Source: Falsiroseomonas sp044348345
GTDB lineage: Bacteria; Pseudomonadota; Alphaproteobacteria; Acetobacterales; Acetobacteraceae
Direction: 5' to 3'
NCBI GenBank assembly: GCA_044348345.1
Contig: JBIKSZ010000091.1
Coordinates: 1-13,721, forward strand
DNA length: 13,721 nucleotides
Below the pieces are notes generated by a model. That model did no database searches and had not been told where the DNA came from. It saw only the letters and a list, made by a program, of their open reading frames with translations. Shown piece by piece: positions 7,649-13,721 of this stretch (position 1 is the stretch's first letter; each line of letters starts with the position of its first letter). The position numbers and the translations under genes are program-made.

Positions 7649-7695
7649 GGGCCCTCAGGCACCGGGCGCGCGCTCTGCGCGCTTGGCTCGCCGCA

Positions 7696-7803
7696 CTAGA
7701 GCGTGATCGCCGAAGACTGGAACGGTCAGAGGCGTGAATCACGCGACCAAACAATAGGCTAGACCGTGATCGGCGCTTCTATCGGCGCCGATCACGGTCT
7801 AGC
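7696..7803. repeat. Compound two-hairpin intergenic repeat (REP/mosaic-type element)
   Basis: This region is built from three copies of a 17-bp unit. CTAGAGCGTGATCGCCG (7696-7712, plus) is followed by CTAGACCGTGATCGGCG at 7759-7775 (plus) and the exact reverse complement of the latter at 7786-7802; the first differs from the other two at 2 of 17 positions. Two hairpins result. Hairpin A pairs GCGTGAT (7701-7707) with ATCACGC (7738-7744). Hairpin B is a perfect 19-bp stem (7758-7776 / 7785-7803) with an 8-nt loop. Between them lies GACCAAACAATAGG. CTAGA...TCTAG bounds the whole unit. This order (TAGAGC-type arm, A-rich linker AACAATA, second strong hairpin ending TCTAG) resembles intergenic mosaic repeats I know from Rhizobiales and related alphaproteobacteria. 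No ORF is present. Being a member of a dispersed family is inference. Confidence 0.65.
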
Positions 7804-7807
7804 GGCG

Positions 7808-7845
7808 GCGCCCATTCGGGCGCTCGGCCGGCGCTACGCCGGCCG
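7808..7845. repeat. Two adjacent GC-rich hairpins
   Basis: GCGCCC (7808-7813) pairs with GGGCGC (7818-7823) around ATTC. Then CGGCCGGCG (7825-7833) pairs with CGCCGGCCG (7837-7845) around CTA. They follow directly on the compound repeat and complete a chain of stems between the convergent holC and binding-protein genes. There is no T-tract on either side, so they could be parts of a bidirectional transcription barrier or of the repeat element. The rest of the gap (7846-7890) holds nothing I can name. Confidence 0.5.
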
Positions 7846-7890
7846 CATGTCACGCCGCCATGTCGTGGGTCGATCCGAGATGGGCCCGTA

Positions 7891-8865
7891 TCAGCCGTCC
7901 AGGCGCACGCCCGTCAGCTGCACCATCTCCTGCCAGCGTGCGACCTCAGCGCGCTGGAAGGCGGCGAAGGGCGCGGGGGTCAGCGGGTCCAGCGTGAAGC
8001 CGGCCGCGGCCAGGCGCCGCTGTACCTCGGCATCCGACAGCGTGCCGATGAAGGCCGCGGCCAGACGCTCAGCGGTCGCCGCCGGCAGGCCGGCCGGGCC
8101 GAACAGGCCGAACCAGGCATCCACGGCCATGTAGCCCACGCCGGCTTCCTCGGTGGTCGGGATGTCCGGGAAATCCGCAAGGCGCCGCGGCGCGCCGACC
8201 GACAGCGCGCGCAGCCGCCCTTCGCGGATCAGCGCGGCGACGGTCGGAAAGGTGGAGACGTAGAAATCCACCTGTCCCGCCACCGTCGCCGTCGCGGCCG
8301 GCGCCGCGCCGTTGAAGGGCACATGCGTCGCATCCATCGAGGACCGGCGGACGAAGGTCTCCGCGATCACATGGCTCGCCGAGCCGGCCTGGGAGGAGGC
8401 GTAGTTCAGCCGCCCGCCATTGCGGCCGAGCGCCTGCAGCTCTGCCATGGTGCGCGCGCGGGAATTCGCCGGCACGACCGTCGCATGATGCACGGTGCCG
8501 AGCTTGGCGATCGGCGTGAAGCCATCCACCACATGAAAGGGCAGGCGCGCCATCATGTGCTGATTGGACGCATGGGTCTGGTTGTGGCCGACCATGATGG
8601 TGAGCCCATCCGCCGCGGCGCGATGCGTCGCCTCCGACCCGATGACGCCGCCGGCGCCGGCGCGGTTGTCGATCACCACCGGCTGGCCAAGCGTGGCCGC
8701 GGCCTTTTCCGCCGTCACGCGCGCCAGGATGTCGGTCGGCCCACCCGGCGGCGCCGGCACGACGAGGCGGATCGAGCGTTCCGACTGTGCCCGCGCCAGC
8801 GAGGGCAGGGTGAGCCCCAAGGGCAGGGCGGCAAGCGCGAGGGCGCGGCGGCGCGTGGTGGACAT
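7891..8865 (-). CDS. Tripartite tricarboxylate transporter substrate-binding protein (Bug/TctC family)
   Basis: A periplasmic solute-binding protein of 324 residues, normal for the family. The signal peptide is MSTTRRRALALAALPLGLTL plus PSLARA (1-26). TRRRALAL is twin-arginine-like, and cleavage is likely at ARA-Q. Bug-family features: IRLVVPAPPGGPTD (32-45), QPVVIDNRAGAGGVIGSE (61-78), ADGLTIMVGHNQTHA (85-99), HVPFNGAAPAATATVAGQVD (181-200) and GRLRALSVGAPRRLADFPDI (216-235), followed by TTEEAGV (237-243). These proteins bind carboxylates or other small anions for TctAB-type transporters, or act as sensors; the ligand is unknown. No tctA or tctB is visible, as is common for the expanded Bug families of Burkholderiales and Acetobacteraceae. 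ATG 8865 follows GGGGAG (8875-8880, minus strand) with 9 nt spacing; the longer reading frame up to 8967 would bury the signal peptide. Confidence 0.92.
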   Translation of the reverse strand: MSTTRRRALALAALPLGLTLPSLARAQSERSIRLVVPAPPGGPTDILARVTAEKAAATLGQPVVIDNRAGAGGVIGSEATHRAAADGLTIMVGHNQTHASNQHMMARLPFHVVDGFTPIAKLGTVHHATVVPANSRARTMAELQALGRNGGRLNYASSQAGSASHVIAETFVRRSSMDATHVPFNGAAPAATATVAGQVDFYVSTFPTVAALIREGRLRALSVGAPRRLADFPDIPTTEEAGVGYMAVDAWFGLFGPAGLPAATAERLAAAFIGTLSDAEVQRRLAAAGFTLDPLTPAPFAAFQRAEVARWQEMVQLTGVRLDG

Positions 8866-9016
8866 GGAACGGTTCTCCCCGGGTTTCAGCGTGTCACCTG
8901 CCATCGCAACGGGCGCGCCATCGGTCAAGAGATGGCCGACGCACAACCCTAGATTGCGTTTTGGCAAGAAACTCCCCTAGATAGTGGCGGCCCAACGAGG
9001 CTAGGGGAGGCGATCC
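8866..9016. promoter_or_regulatory. Divergent regulatory region between the binding protein and the 58-aa ORF
   Basis: 151 bp without a gene. On the minus strand, TTGACC (8923-8928) and GATGGC (8900-8905) are separated by 17 bp; the -35 is good and the -10 poor. On the plus strand, TTGCGT (8954-8959) and TAGATA (8979-8984) are separated by 19 bp. The octamer CCCTAGAT occurs twice in the same direction (8948-8955 and 8975-8982), 27 bp apart, and CTAG occurs a third time at 9001-9004. These could be operator half-sites or paired -10-like elements. All promoter calls here are weak. Confidence 0.3.
8972..9009 (+). promoter_or_regulatory. Inverted repeat whose right arm contains the ribosome-binding site of the 58-aa ORF
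   Basis: CTCCCCTAG (8972-8980) and CTAGGGGAG (9001-9009) are perfect 9-bp inverted arms with a 20-nt spacer. The right arm includes most of the Shine-Dalgarno AGGGGAGG (9003-9010), which sits 6 nt before the ATG at 9017. If the left arm is transcribed, the RNA could fold and hide the ribosome-binding site. Otherwise the palindrome could be a protein-binding operator. Confidence 0.5.
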
Positions 9017-9193
9017 ATGACCGAGACCGGGACAACCCCGGCCGAACAGGCTGCGCTGCGGCGCCCGCCGCCGGCGCCCGAGCCCGCGACGCCGCGCGCC
9101 CTTTGGCCGACCTTCCTGCGCCGCACGCTGGAGGAGGAGGCGCTGCGCCCCGCGCCGCAGGCTGTTGGCGGGCCAGGAGCACCTTTGGGCTGA
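9017..9193 (+). CDS. Hypothetical small protein, 58 aa, proline-rich
   Basis: I do not recognise this protein. Support for coding: a strong Shine-Dalgarno AGGGGAGG with 6-nt spacing before ATG 9017, and an open frame of 58 codons ending in TGA. The third positions are strongly GC-biased: by my count 44 of the first 48 codons end in G or C, falling to 4 of the last 10. The product has an acidic/threonine start (MTETGTTPAEQ), a proline-rich middle (RRPPPAPEPATPR, 15-27) and a short possible amphipathic helix, ALWPTFLRRTLEEEALRP (28-45). There is no membrane segment and no cysteine. It converges on the AsmA-like gene with only 6 bp between the stops. A cytoplasmic small protein is the simplest reading; it could also be a spurious ORF in GC-rich DNA. 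Confidence 0.6.
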   Translation: MTETGTTPAEQAALRRPPPAPEPATPRALWPTFLRRTLEEEALRPAPQAVGGPGAPLG

Positions 9194-9199
9194 GGCCGC

Positions 9200-12100
9200 T
9201 CAGGGCCGCGACGCGGGCGGGTCCGCCGTCTGGCCCAGGCCGAACAGGCCGCGCAGGAAGCCCGGCGTCAGCGCCGCGAGCGGATTCACGCTGACCTGCG
9301 GATCATCGAGCGGCCCCTGCATGCGGAAGGTCGCGGCGAAGAGCCCGCCGCCCGTCTCCGGCGAGAATAGCCGCCCGAGCAGCGGGATGTTCCCGAGCAG
9401 CGTGTTGAACAGATAGGCGGGCACGATCGTGCCCTCCATCGCCAAGGCCTGCCGGCGACGATCCAGCGTGCCCTTCGCCGTCAGGCCGAGCGAGGCGGAG
9501 AAGGCGCGCGCTTCCTCCAGCACCAGCGCGTCCGGGGTCAGGGTGAAAGGCGCGACCATCCGCGCGAAGCCGAGCCCCGGGCCCGACAGCGCTTCGACCA
9601 TGCCGTAGAGCGTCATCGCCTGCAGCAGCTTCGCGACGGCCGGCGCGTTCTGCACCACGAAGTTCTCCATCTCCGCCGTGCCGCGCAGCGGCGCGCCGGG
9701 CCCGTTATGGGCATAGGCCGCCGTCACGTTGAGCTGCCCGCCATCCAGCGTGCGCAGCACACCGAAGGCGCGCAGCAATGCGCCGGCATCCTCGGCCGTC
9801 ACGCGCAGGGCGCGGCCACGCTCGGCGGGGGTGATTGTCAACTCAAAGGCCTTCTGGGGGCCGGTGCGGCCGGCGATCCGACCGTCGCGCAGCACGCCCC
9901 GGCCATCCAGCTGCACCCGCGCTTCCAGCCCCTGCAAGGCGCGCTGCGGGCCGAGCAACACGCGTTCGAACCGCGCGTCGATCGCAACCGCTGGCCCTGG
10001 CTCTGAACTGGGTGGGCCGGACGGCGTGTCATCCGCCATCATGCGCTGAAGGTCGAGCACCGGGCCGCGCAGCGTCACCGTCCAGGGCGTGCCCGGCCGT
10101 GCCGGCGGGCGCGCCTCGCCGCTGAAGCGGCTGTCATCCACGCGCCCCTCATTGATCGTCACGCGCTCCAGCCGCGCGCCGCGCGCGAAGGCGGCGTTGC
10201 CGCGCAGCAGCAGCGACGGCGCCTCGATGCGGAAGCTCTCGACCGCTTCCAGATTCTCGCCGGCGAGCCGCAGCACCGCCTCGGCGCCGGCGTTCTGGCC
10301 TTGCGGCTTGCTCCAGGATAGCGGTTCGATCGCCAGCGCCGCCGCACGCAGATCGGCGCGCAGCAGCACCCGGCCCTGCCCGTTGCGCCGTCGCTCGGTC
10401 CGCACATCCAGCGCGACGGGCCCGCGCAGCACATCCTCTACCGCGAGCCCAAGGGCGGCGAGCTGGCGCGCATCGGGTCGCGCGGTGACGGTTTCGCGCA
10501 TCACCACCTGGCCGGGTGGGCCGGCGCGGAAATCCATCTCCACCGCCAGCCGCGCGGGGATTTCGGCCAGTGTCGCGGTGCCGGTGGCGCGCAGCCCATT
10601 CGTATCGACGTTAAGCTCGAACTGCCCGCGCTCCAGCGGCTTGCCGAACAGGATGTCGCCAAGCCGGACCTGCCGGAGCTGCGCCTGGGCACGGATCTGC
10701 ATCTGCTCGATCTGCAGCGCATCCAACAGCGGGAAGCCGAGCTCGAGCCGCCCGTCCACCACGCCTTGCGGATTCAACAAGGGCAATGGCCGGCGGTCGA
10801 ACAGGCGCAGCCGCGGATGCTGCAGCACGCCGAGCACCTCCGGCACCGGCCCGGTGAGGCCGATCCGCATCTCTGCGGCGGGGTCCTGGCCGTCCGGGAA
10901 GGTGAAGCGCAGCAGCGCATCGCGCGCCGCGACCTGGGTGCCGGCCTGCCGCGCCGCGGCGACCTCGACCTCGACCGCATCGAGGCCGAAGCGCACCTTG
11001 CCCTGCGCGCCCTCCACGGGCGGGATCGGGCGCAGCCAGTGCACGGTTGCGTCCGTGACATCGAGCGTGCCCGACAGCGCCGTGACGGCGAGGCCAGAGA
11101 GATCCTCCGCCGCCTCCGCCTCCAGCTGCCAGGCGCCGTTGCGCGCGATGCCGCCGGTGACGTTCGCCAGGATCCAGGCCCGTTCCCCCGCGCCCAGCCC
11201 CTCCGGCCACCAGCGCCCGAGCTCTGCGACGGGCAGTGCATCCAGCCCGAGTGTCGCGCGCCCGCGCCAGCCTCCGTCGCGCCGCGTGGCCTCTGCCTGG
11301 GCGGTGAGCCGCGGCGTGCCGGGCCCTTCGAGGATCAGGCTCGCACGTGTCAGCCGCAGCCTCTCCGCCTGCCACTCGGTTGCTGCATCCAGCCGCGCCA
11401 GCTTCAGCCGCCGTCCCGCGCCCAGATCGAGCGTGCCGGCCCCGGCGCCGAGCACCAGCCCGGCCTCCTGCACCGCCCCGCTCATGTCCATCCGCACCGA
11501 GAGGTCGAGCCGCGTCGGCGCATCCAGCGCCGCGAGCGGGGCGAGCGGTGGGGCCAGTGCGGACAGCGCGGCAGGCCGCAGCTCCGGCAGGGCGAGGCGC
11601 AGCGTGATCTCGGCTGGTGAGCCACGCGCCTCGATCGAGCCAGCAAGCGGAATGCGCTCCGCGCCCAGCTGCAGCACCGCGTTGAACCGCCCGGCGATGC
11701 CGCCCGTCGCACCGCGGCGCAACTCGATCGCAGCGTTGTCGAGCGACCAGGTGGCGCCAAGCTGCGCATCCTCCACCACCAGCTGCGCGCCGGTCACGGC
11801 GAGTTGCGCCAGCGCGCCGAGGGGCGTGTGGTCGTCCGGCGCATGCATCAGCCCGGCCAGGATCGCGTCCAGTCCGGCGCTGCCGGGCGGTGCCTCCGCG
11901 CCTGACGGCGCGAGCGCGATGAGGAGCCCACCCTCGGCATCGCGCGCCAGGCGCAGCATCGGCCTGTCGAACGCCAGCCGGCGCGGCGCGACGTGGCCGC
12001 GCAGCAGCCAGGGCAGGGACAGGCCGACTTCGGCATCGGGCAGCGCCGCGCGCAGCGTGCCGTCGGCACCGACCAGCCGCACGCCCACAAGGCGCAGCTG

Positions 12101-12352
12101 CAGCGGCGAGAGGCCCGCGCTGCGGAACCCCTCCCAGCCGATGCTGGCCTGCCCGATCTCCAGCCGGAACGCCGTATCGCGCGGCGCGGCCTCGGCTTCC
12201 AGGATACGGGCGAGCCAGGGCAGCTCGATTGGCCCCTGCGCCAGCCGCCAGCCCAGAACGGCCAGTGCCAGCAGCCCGAGCATGAGCGTGCCCAGCAGCA
12301 GGTGCAGCGCGTGATGCGCCTGCCGGGCCACTTGACCCGCGGCCTGCCTCAC
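9200..12352 (-). CDS. AsmA/YhdP-like membrane-anchored protein (DUF3971 and AsmA-like C-terminal region)
   Basis: About 1050 residues. A single membrane segment near the N terminus (LHLLLGTLMLGLLALAVLGW, about 17-36) is followed by a very long beta-rich, low-charge periplasmic region. The C-terminal part is the most telling: GGQLNVTAAYAH (from about 871), FVVQNAPAVAKLLQAMTLYG (about 898-917), IVPAYLFNTLLGNIPLLGRL (about 976-995) and GPLDDPQVSVNPLAALTPGF (about 1013-1032). These are typical of YhdP/AsmA-like proteins, bridge-like factors implicated in moving phospholipid between inner and outer membrane. Start choice: three consecutive GTG codons stand at 12358, 12355 and 12352; the last has GAGG 6 nt upstream. 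The frame is open to 12436 but that part overlaps glnE. Alternatives are GTG 12331 or ATG 12283. Family membership is firm; the lipid-transport role is inferred from homologues. Confidence 0.87.
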   Translation of the reverse strand: MRQAAGQVARQAHHALHLLLGTLMLGLLALAVLGWRLAQGPIELPWLARILEAEAAPRDTAFRLEIGQASIGWEGFRSAGLSPLQLRLVGVRLVGADGTLRAALPDAEVGLSLPWLLRGHVAPRRLAFDRPMLRLARDAEGGLLIALAPSGAEAPPGSAGLDAILAGLMHAPDDHTPLGALAQLAVTGAQLVVEDAQLGATWSLDNAAIELRRGATGGIAGRFNAVLQLGAERIPLAGSIEARGSPAEITLRLALPELRPAALSALAPPLAPLAALDAPTRLDLSVRMDMSGAVQEAGLVLGAGAGTLDLGAGRRLKLARLDAATEWQAERLRLTRASLILEGPGTPRLTAQAEATRRDGGWRGRATLGLDALPVAELGRWWPEGLGAGERAWILANVTGGIARNGAWQLEAEAAEDLSGLAVTALSGTLDVTDATVHWLRPIPPVEGAQGKVRFGLDAVEVEVAAARQAGTQVAARDALLRFTFPDGQDPAAEMRIGLTGPVPEVLGVLQHPRLRLFDRRPLPLLNPQGVVDGRLELGFPLLDALQIEQMQIRAQAQLRQVRLGDILFGKPLERGQFELNVDTNGLRATGTATLAEIPARLAVEMDFRAGPPGQVVMRETVTARPDARQLAALGLAVEDVLRGPVALDVRTERRRNGQGRVLLRADLRAAALAIEPLSWSKPQGQNAGAEAVLRLAGENLEAVESFRIEAPSLLLRGNAAFARGARLERVTINEGRVDDSRFSGEARPPARPGTPWTVTLRGPVLDLQRMMADDTPSGPPSSEPGPAVAIDARFERVLLGPQRALQGLEARVQLDGRGVLRDGRIAGRTGPQKAFELTITPAERGRALRVTAEDAGALLRAFGVLRTLDGGQLNVTAAYAHNGPGAPLRGTAEMENFVVQNAPAVAKLLQAMTLYGMVEALSGPGLGFARMVAPFTLTPDALVLEEARAFSASLGLTAKGTLDRRRQALAMEGTIVPAYLFNTLLGNIPLLGRLFSPETGGGLFAATFRMQGPLDDPQVSVNPLAALTPGFLRGLFGLGQTADPPASRP

Positions 12353-12369
12353 CACCACCCTCGCGCCGC
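12353..12369. promoter_or_regulatory. 17-bp divergent gap between the AsmA-like gene and glnE
   Basis: Only 17 bp separate the two chosen start codons, too little for two promoters. Each promoter must therefore lie within the coding sequence of the opposite gene, giving overlapping antisense 5' ends, or one of the starts lies further downstream. On the plus strand the bases before the glnE ATG (CCTCGCGCCGC) contain no Shine-Dalgarno. Confidence 0.4.
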
Positions 12370-13721
12370 ATGCCGAAGACCAAGGGGGCGGCCCCGCCCG
12401 CAGGGACGGGCGCCCCCGCCCCGAAATCCGCCCCATTGGCCGCCGCGCGCCTGCCGCGCCCTTTCGACCCTGAGGCCGCCGCGCAGCTTGCCGGCCGCTT
12501 CGCGGAGCGCGGCGGGCCGGAGCGCGCCTTTGCCGCCACCGCCGAGGGTGCTGCGCTGCTCGCTGCGCTCGGGGGGCATTCCAGCTACCTGGCCGATCTC
12601 GCCGTTCGGGAATCGGCCACCCTGCTGCGGCTGGCGGAGCGCGGGGCGGATGCCGCCATGGCGCTCGCCCTCGACCCGCTCGGCCGCGCCGATCCGAAGG
12701 CGAGCCGCCCGCAGGTCGCGTCCCTGCTGCGCCAGGCGAAGCGACAGGCGGCGCTGATCGCGGCGGCGGCTGACCTTGCGGGGCTCTGGCCGCTCGATCG
12801 CGTCACCGGGGCGTTGTCGGACCTCGCGGATGCCTGCACCGACTATGCCTGCGCACATCTGCTGCGAGAGGCGCAGGCGCGCGGCGAGTTGAAGCTGTCC
12901 AATGCCGCGCGCCACGACCCGCGCGCCACCGGGCGTGGCTCCGGGCTGGTCGTGCTCGGCATGGGCAAGCTCGGCGGGCGCGAGCTGAACTACTCCTCGG
13001 ATATCGACCTCATGGTGCTCTACGATCCGATGGCCGCAGCCTACGATGCGGACCGGGCGGGCGCCATCTATGTCCGCCTGGCCCGCGACCTAGTCCGGCT
13101 GCTCGAGGACCGGACGGAGGATGGCTACGTCTTCCGCACGGATCTGCGCTTGCGCCCCGATCCCGCAGCAACACCCTTGGCCGTCTCCCTGCCTGCGGCG
13201 ATCACCTATTACGAGAGCATGGGGCAGAACTGGGAACGCGCCGCGATGATCAAGGCGCGGCCGGTCGCGGGCGACCGCGCGCTTGGCGAGAATTTCCTGC
13301 GCGAGATTCGTCCCTTCGTCTGGCGCCGGCATCTCGATTTCGCCGCCGTCGCCGACATCCATTCCATCAAGCGCCAGATCCACGCCCATAAGGGCGCGAA
13401 GGGCGCGCATGCCGAGGTGCAGGTCTCTGGCCATGACGTGAAGCTCGGCCGCGGCGGCATCCGAGAGATCGAATTCTCCACCCAGATCCTGCAGTTGATC
13501 TGGGGCGGGCGCGACCCGGTGCTGCGCGACCCGACGACGCTTGGCGCCCTCGCGGCGCTGGCCGCGGTCGGGCGGATCGAGCGGCGCTCGGCGGCGGAAC
13601 TGGCCGATGCCTATGTCTTCCTTCGCCATGTCGAGCACCGGTTGCAGATGGTGGCCGACCGTCAGACGCACCGTCTGCCGGAAGACGAACAGGGGCTGGC
13701 CCGCATCGCAAGCTTCATGGG
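12370..13721 (+). CDS. glnE: Bifunctional glutamine synthetase adenylyltransferase / adenylyl-removing enzyme, 3' end outside window
   Basis: Controls glutamine synthetase by adding or removing AMP on a conserved tyrosine in response to PII and glutamine; cytoplasmic. The visible 450 codons are the N-terminal half of a protein usually about 950-1000 residues long, i.e. the adenylyl-removing domain. The nucleotidyltransferase motif is VLGMGKLGGRELNYSSDIDL (195-214) with D211 and D213 as expected metal ligands. It is followed by YVFRTDLRLRPD (253-264), YYESMGQNWERAAMIKAR (280-297), DIKxG-like HDVKLGRGGIREIEF (355-369) and a helical part with FLRHVEHRLQMVADRQTHRLP (417-437). The first about 25 residues are low-complexity Ala/Pro/Lys. 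ATG 12370 is the only ATG near the conserved N terminus; it has no obvious Shine-Dalgarno and the frame is open upstream. The transferase domain cannot be seen. Confidence 0.95.
   Translation, partial: MPKTKGAAPPAGTGAPAPKSAPLAAARLPRPFDPEAAAQLAGRFAERGGPERAFAATAEGAALLAALGGHSSYLADLAVRESATLLRLAERGADAAMALALDPLGRADPKASRPQVASLLRQAKRQAALIAAAADLAGLWPLDRVTGALSDLADACTDYACAHLLREAQARGELKLSNAARHDPRATGRGSGLVVLGMGKLGGRELNYSSDIDLMVLYDPMAAAYDADRAGAIYVRLARDLVRLLEDRTEDGYVFRTDLRLRPDPAATPLAVSLPAAITYYESMGQNWERAAMIKARPVAGDRALGENFLREIRPFVWRRHLDFAAVADIHSIKRQIHAHKGAKGAHAEVQVSGHDVKLGRGGIREIEFSTQILQLIWGGRDPVLRDPTTLGALAALAAVGRIERRSAAELADAYVFLRHVEHRLQMVADRQTHRLPEDEQGLARIASFM

Noticed and set aside
8866..8967. N-terminal extension of the binding protein to ATG 8967
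   Set aside because: It would put 34 residues before a clear signal peptide and cover the candidate promoter; ATG 8865 has a Shine-Dalgarno.
10089..12314. A 741-codon plus-strand open frame opposite the AsmA-like gene
   Set aside because: The predicted product is Ser/Arg/Ala/Pro-rich and unstructured, with no motif; it is the antisense shadow of the AsmA-like gene.
12349..13711. Minus-strand open frames opposite glnE (12349-12915, 13090-13671)
   Set aside because: glnE on the plus strand is unmistakable from its nucleotidyltransferase motif; these antisense frames have no recognisable domains.
1..13721. A new defence, mobile or biosynthetic system
   Set aside because: All but one of the genes belong to known housekeeping, transport or metabolic families; there is no transposase, integrase, nuclease, toxin pair, reverse transcriptase or repeat-spacer array in the window.

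Overview
The window reads as an ordinary chromosomal stretch of a very GC-rich alphaproteobacterium. The GC3-rich codon use, the orphan tripartite-tricarboxylate-transporter (Bug-type) binding protein, the pepA-holC linkage and a rhizobial-style two-hairpin intergenic repeat point to Rhodospirillales, and most likely to a Roseomonas-like member of the Acetobacteraceae. This placement is inference from gene content, not from a marker gene. I see no rRNA, tRNA, CRISPR array, transposase, phage gene or defence system.

Layout. (1) 4065 to 1, minus strand: a compact run cysQ (bisphosphate nucleotidase), sua5 (threonylcarbamoyl-AMP synthase), two half-size chromate-transporter genes, and an FAD-linked oxidoreductase cut by the left edge. 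cysQ/sua5 overlap as ATGA and the two chromate genes overlap as GTGA, so at least these pairs are probably translationally coupled. (2) 4178 to 7634, plus strand, divergent from cysQ across 112 bp: two consecutive M17 leucyl aminopeptidase genes (pepA and a diverged paralogue), then holC, the chi subunit of DNA polymerase III. A T-tailed hairpin overlaps the holC stop codon. (3) 7635 to 7890: a gene-free convergent gap packed with hairpins, including a compound inverted repeat of about 108 bp. (4) 7891 to 8865, minus: a Bug/TctC-family periplasmic binding protein with a twin-arginine-like signal peptide and no transporter genes beside it. (5) 9017 to 9193, plus: an unrecognised 58-residue proline-rich ORF with a strong Shine-Dalgarno that lies inside an inverted repeat. 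(6) 9200 to 12352, minus: a large membrane-anchored AsmA/YhdP-like protein. (7) 12370 to the right edge, plus: the first 450 codons of glnE, the glutamine synthetase adenylyltransferase/adenylyl-removing enzyme, starting only 17 bp from the divergent AsmA-like gene.

Most genes are housekeeping: tRNA t6A modification, PAP recycling, peptide turnover, replication, envelope lipid homeostasis and nitrogen control. The parts worth a second look are small: the tandem aminopeptidase duplication, the split chromate transporter beside cysQ, the compound repeat after holC, and the short ORF whose ribosome-binding site can be sequestered. I did not find evidence for a new multi-gene system here.
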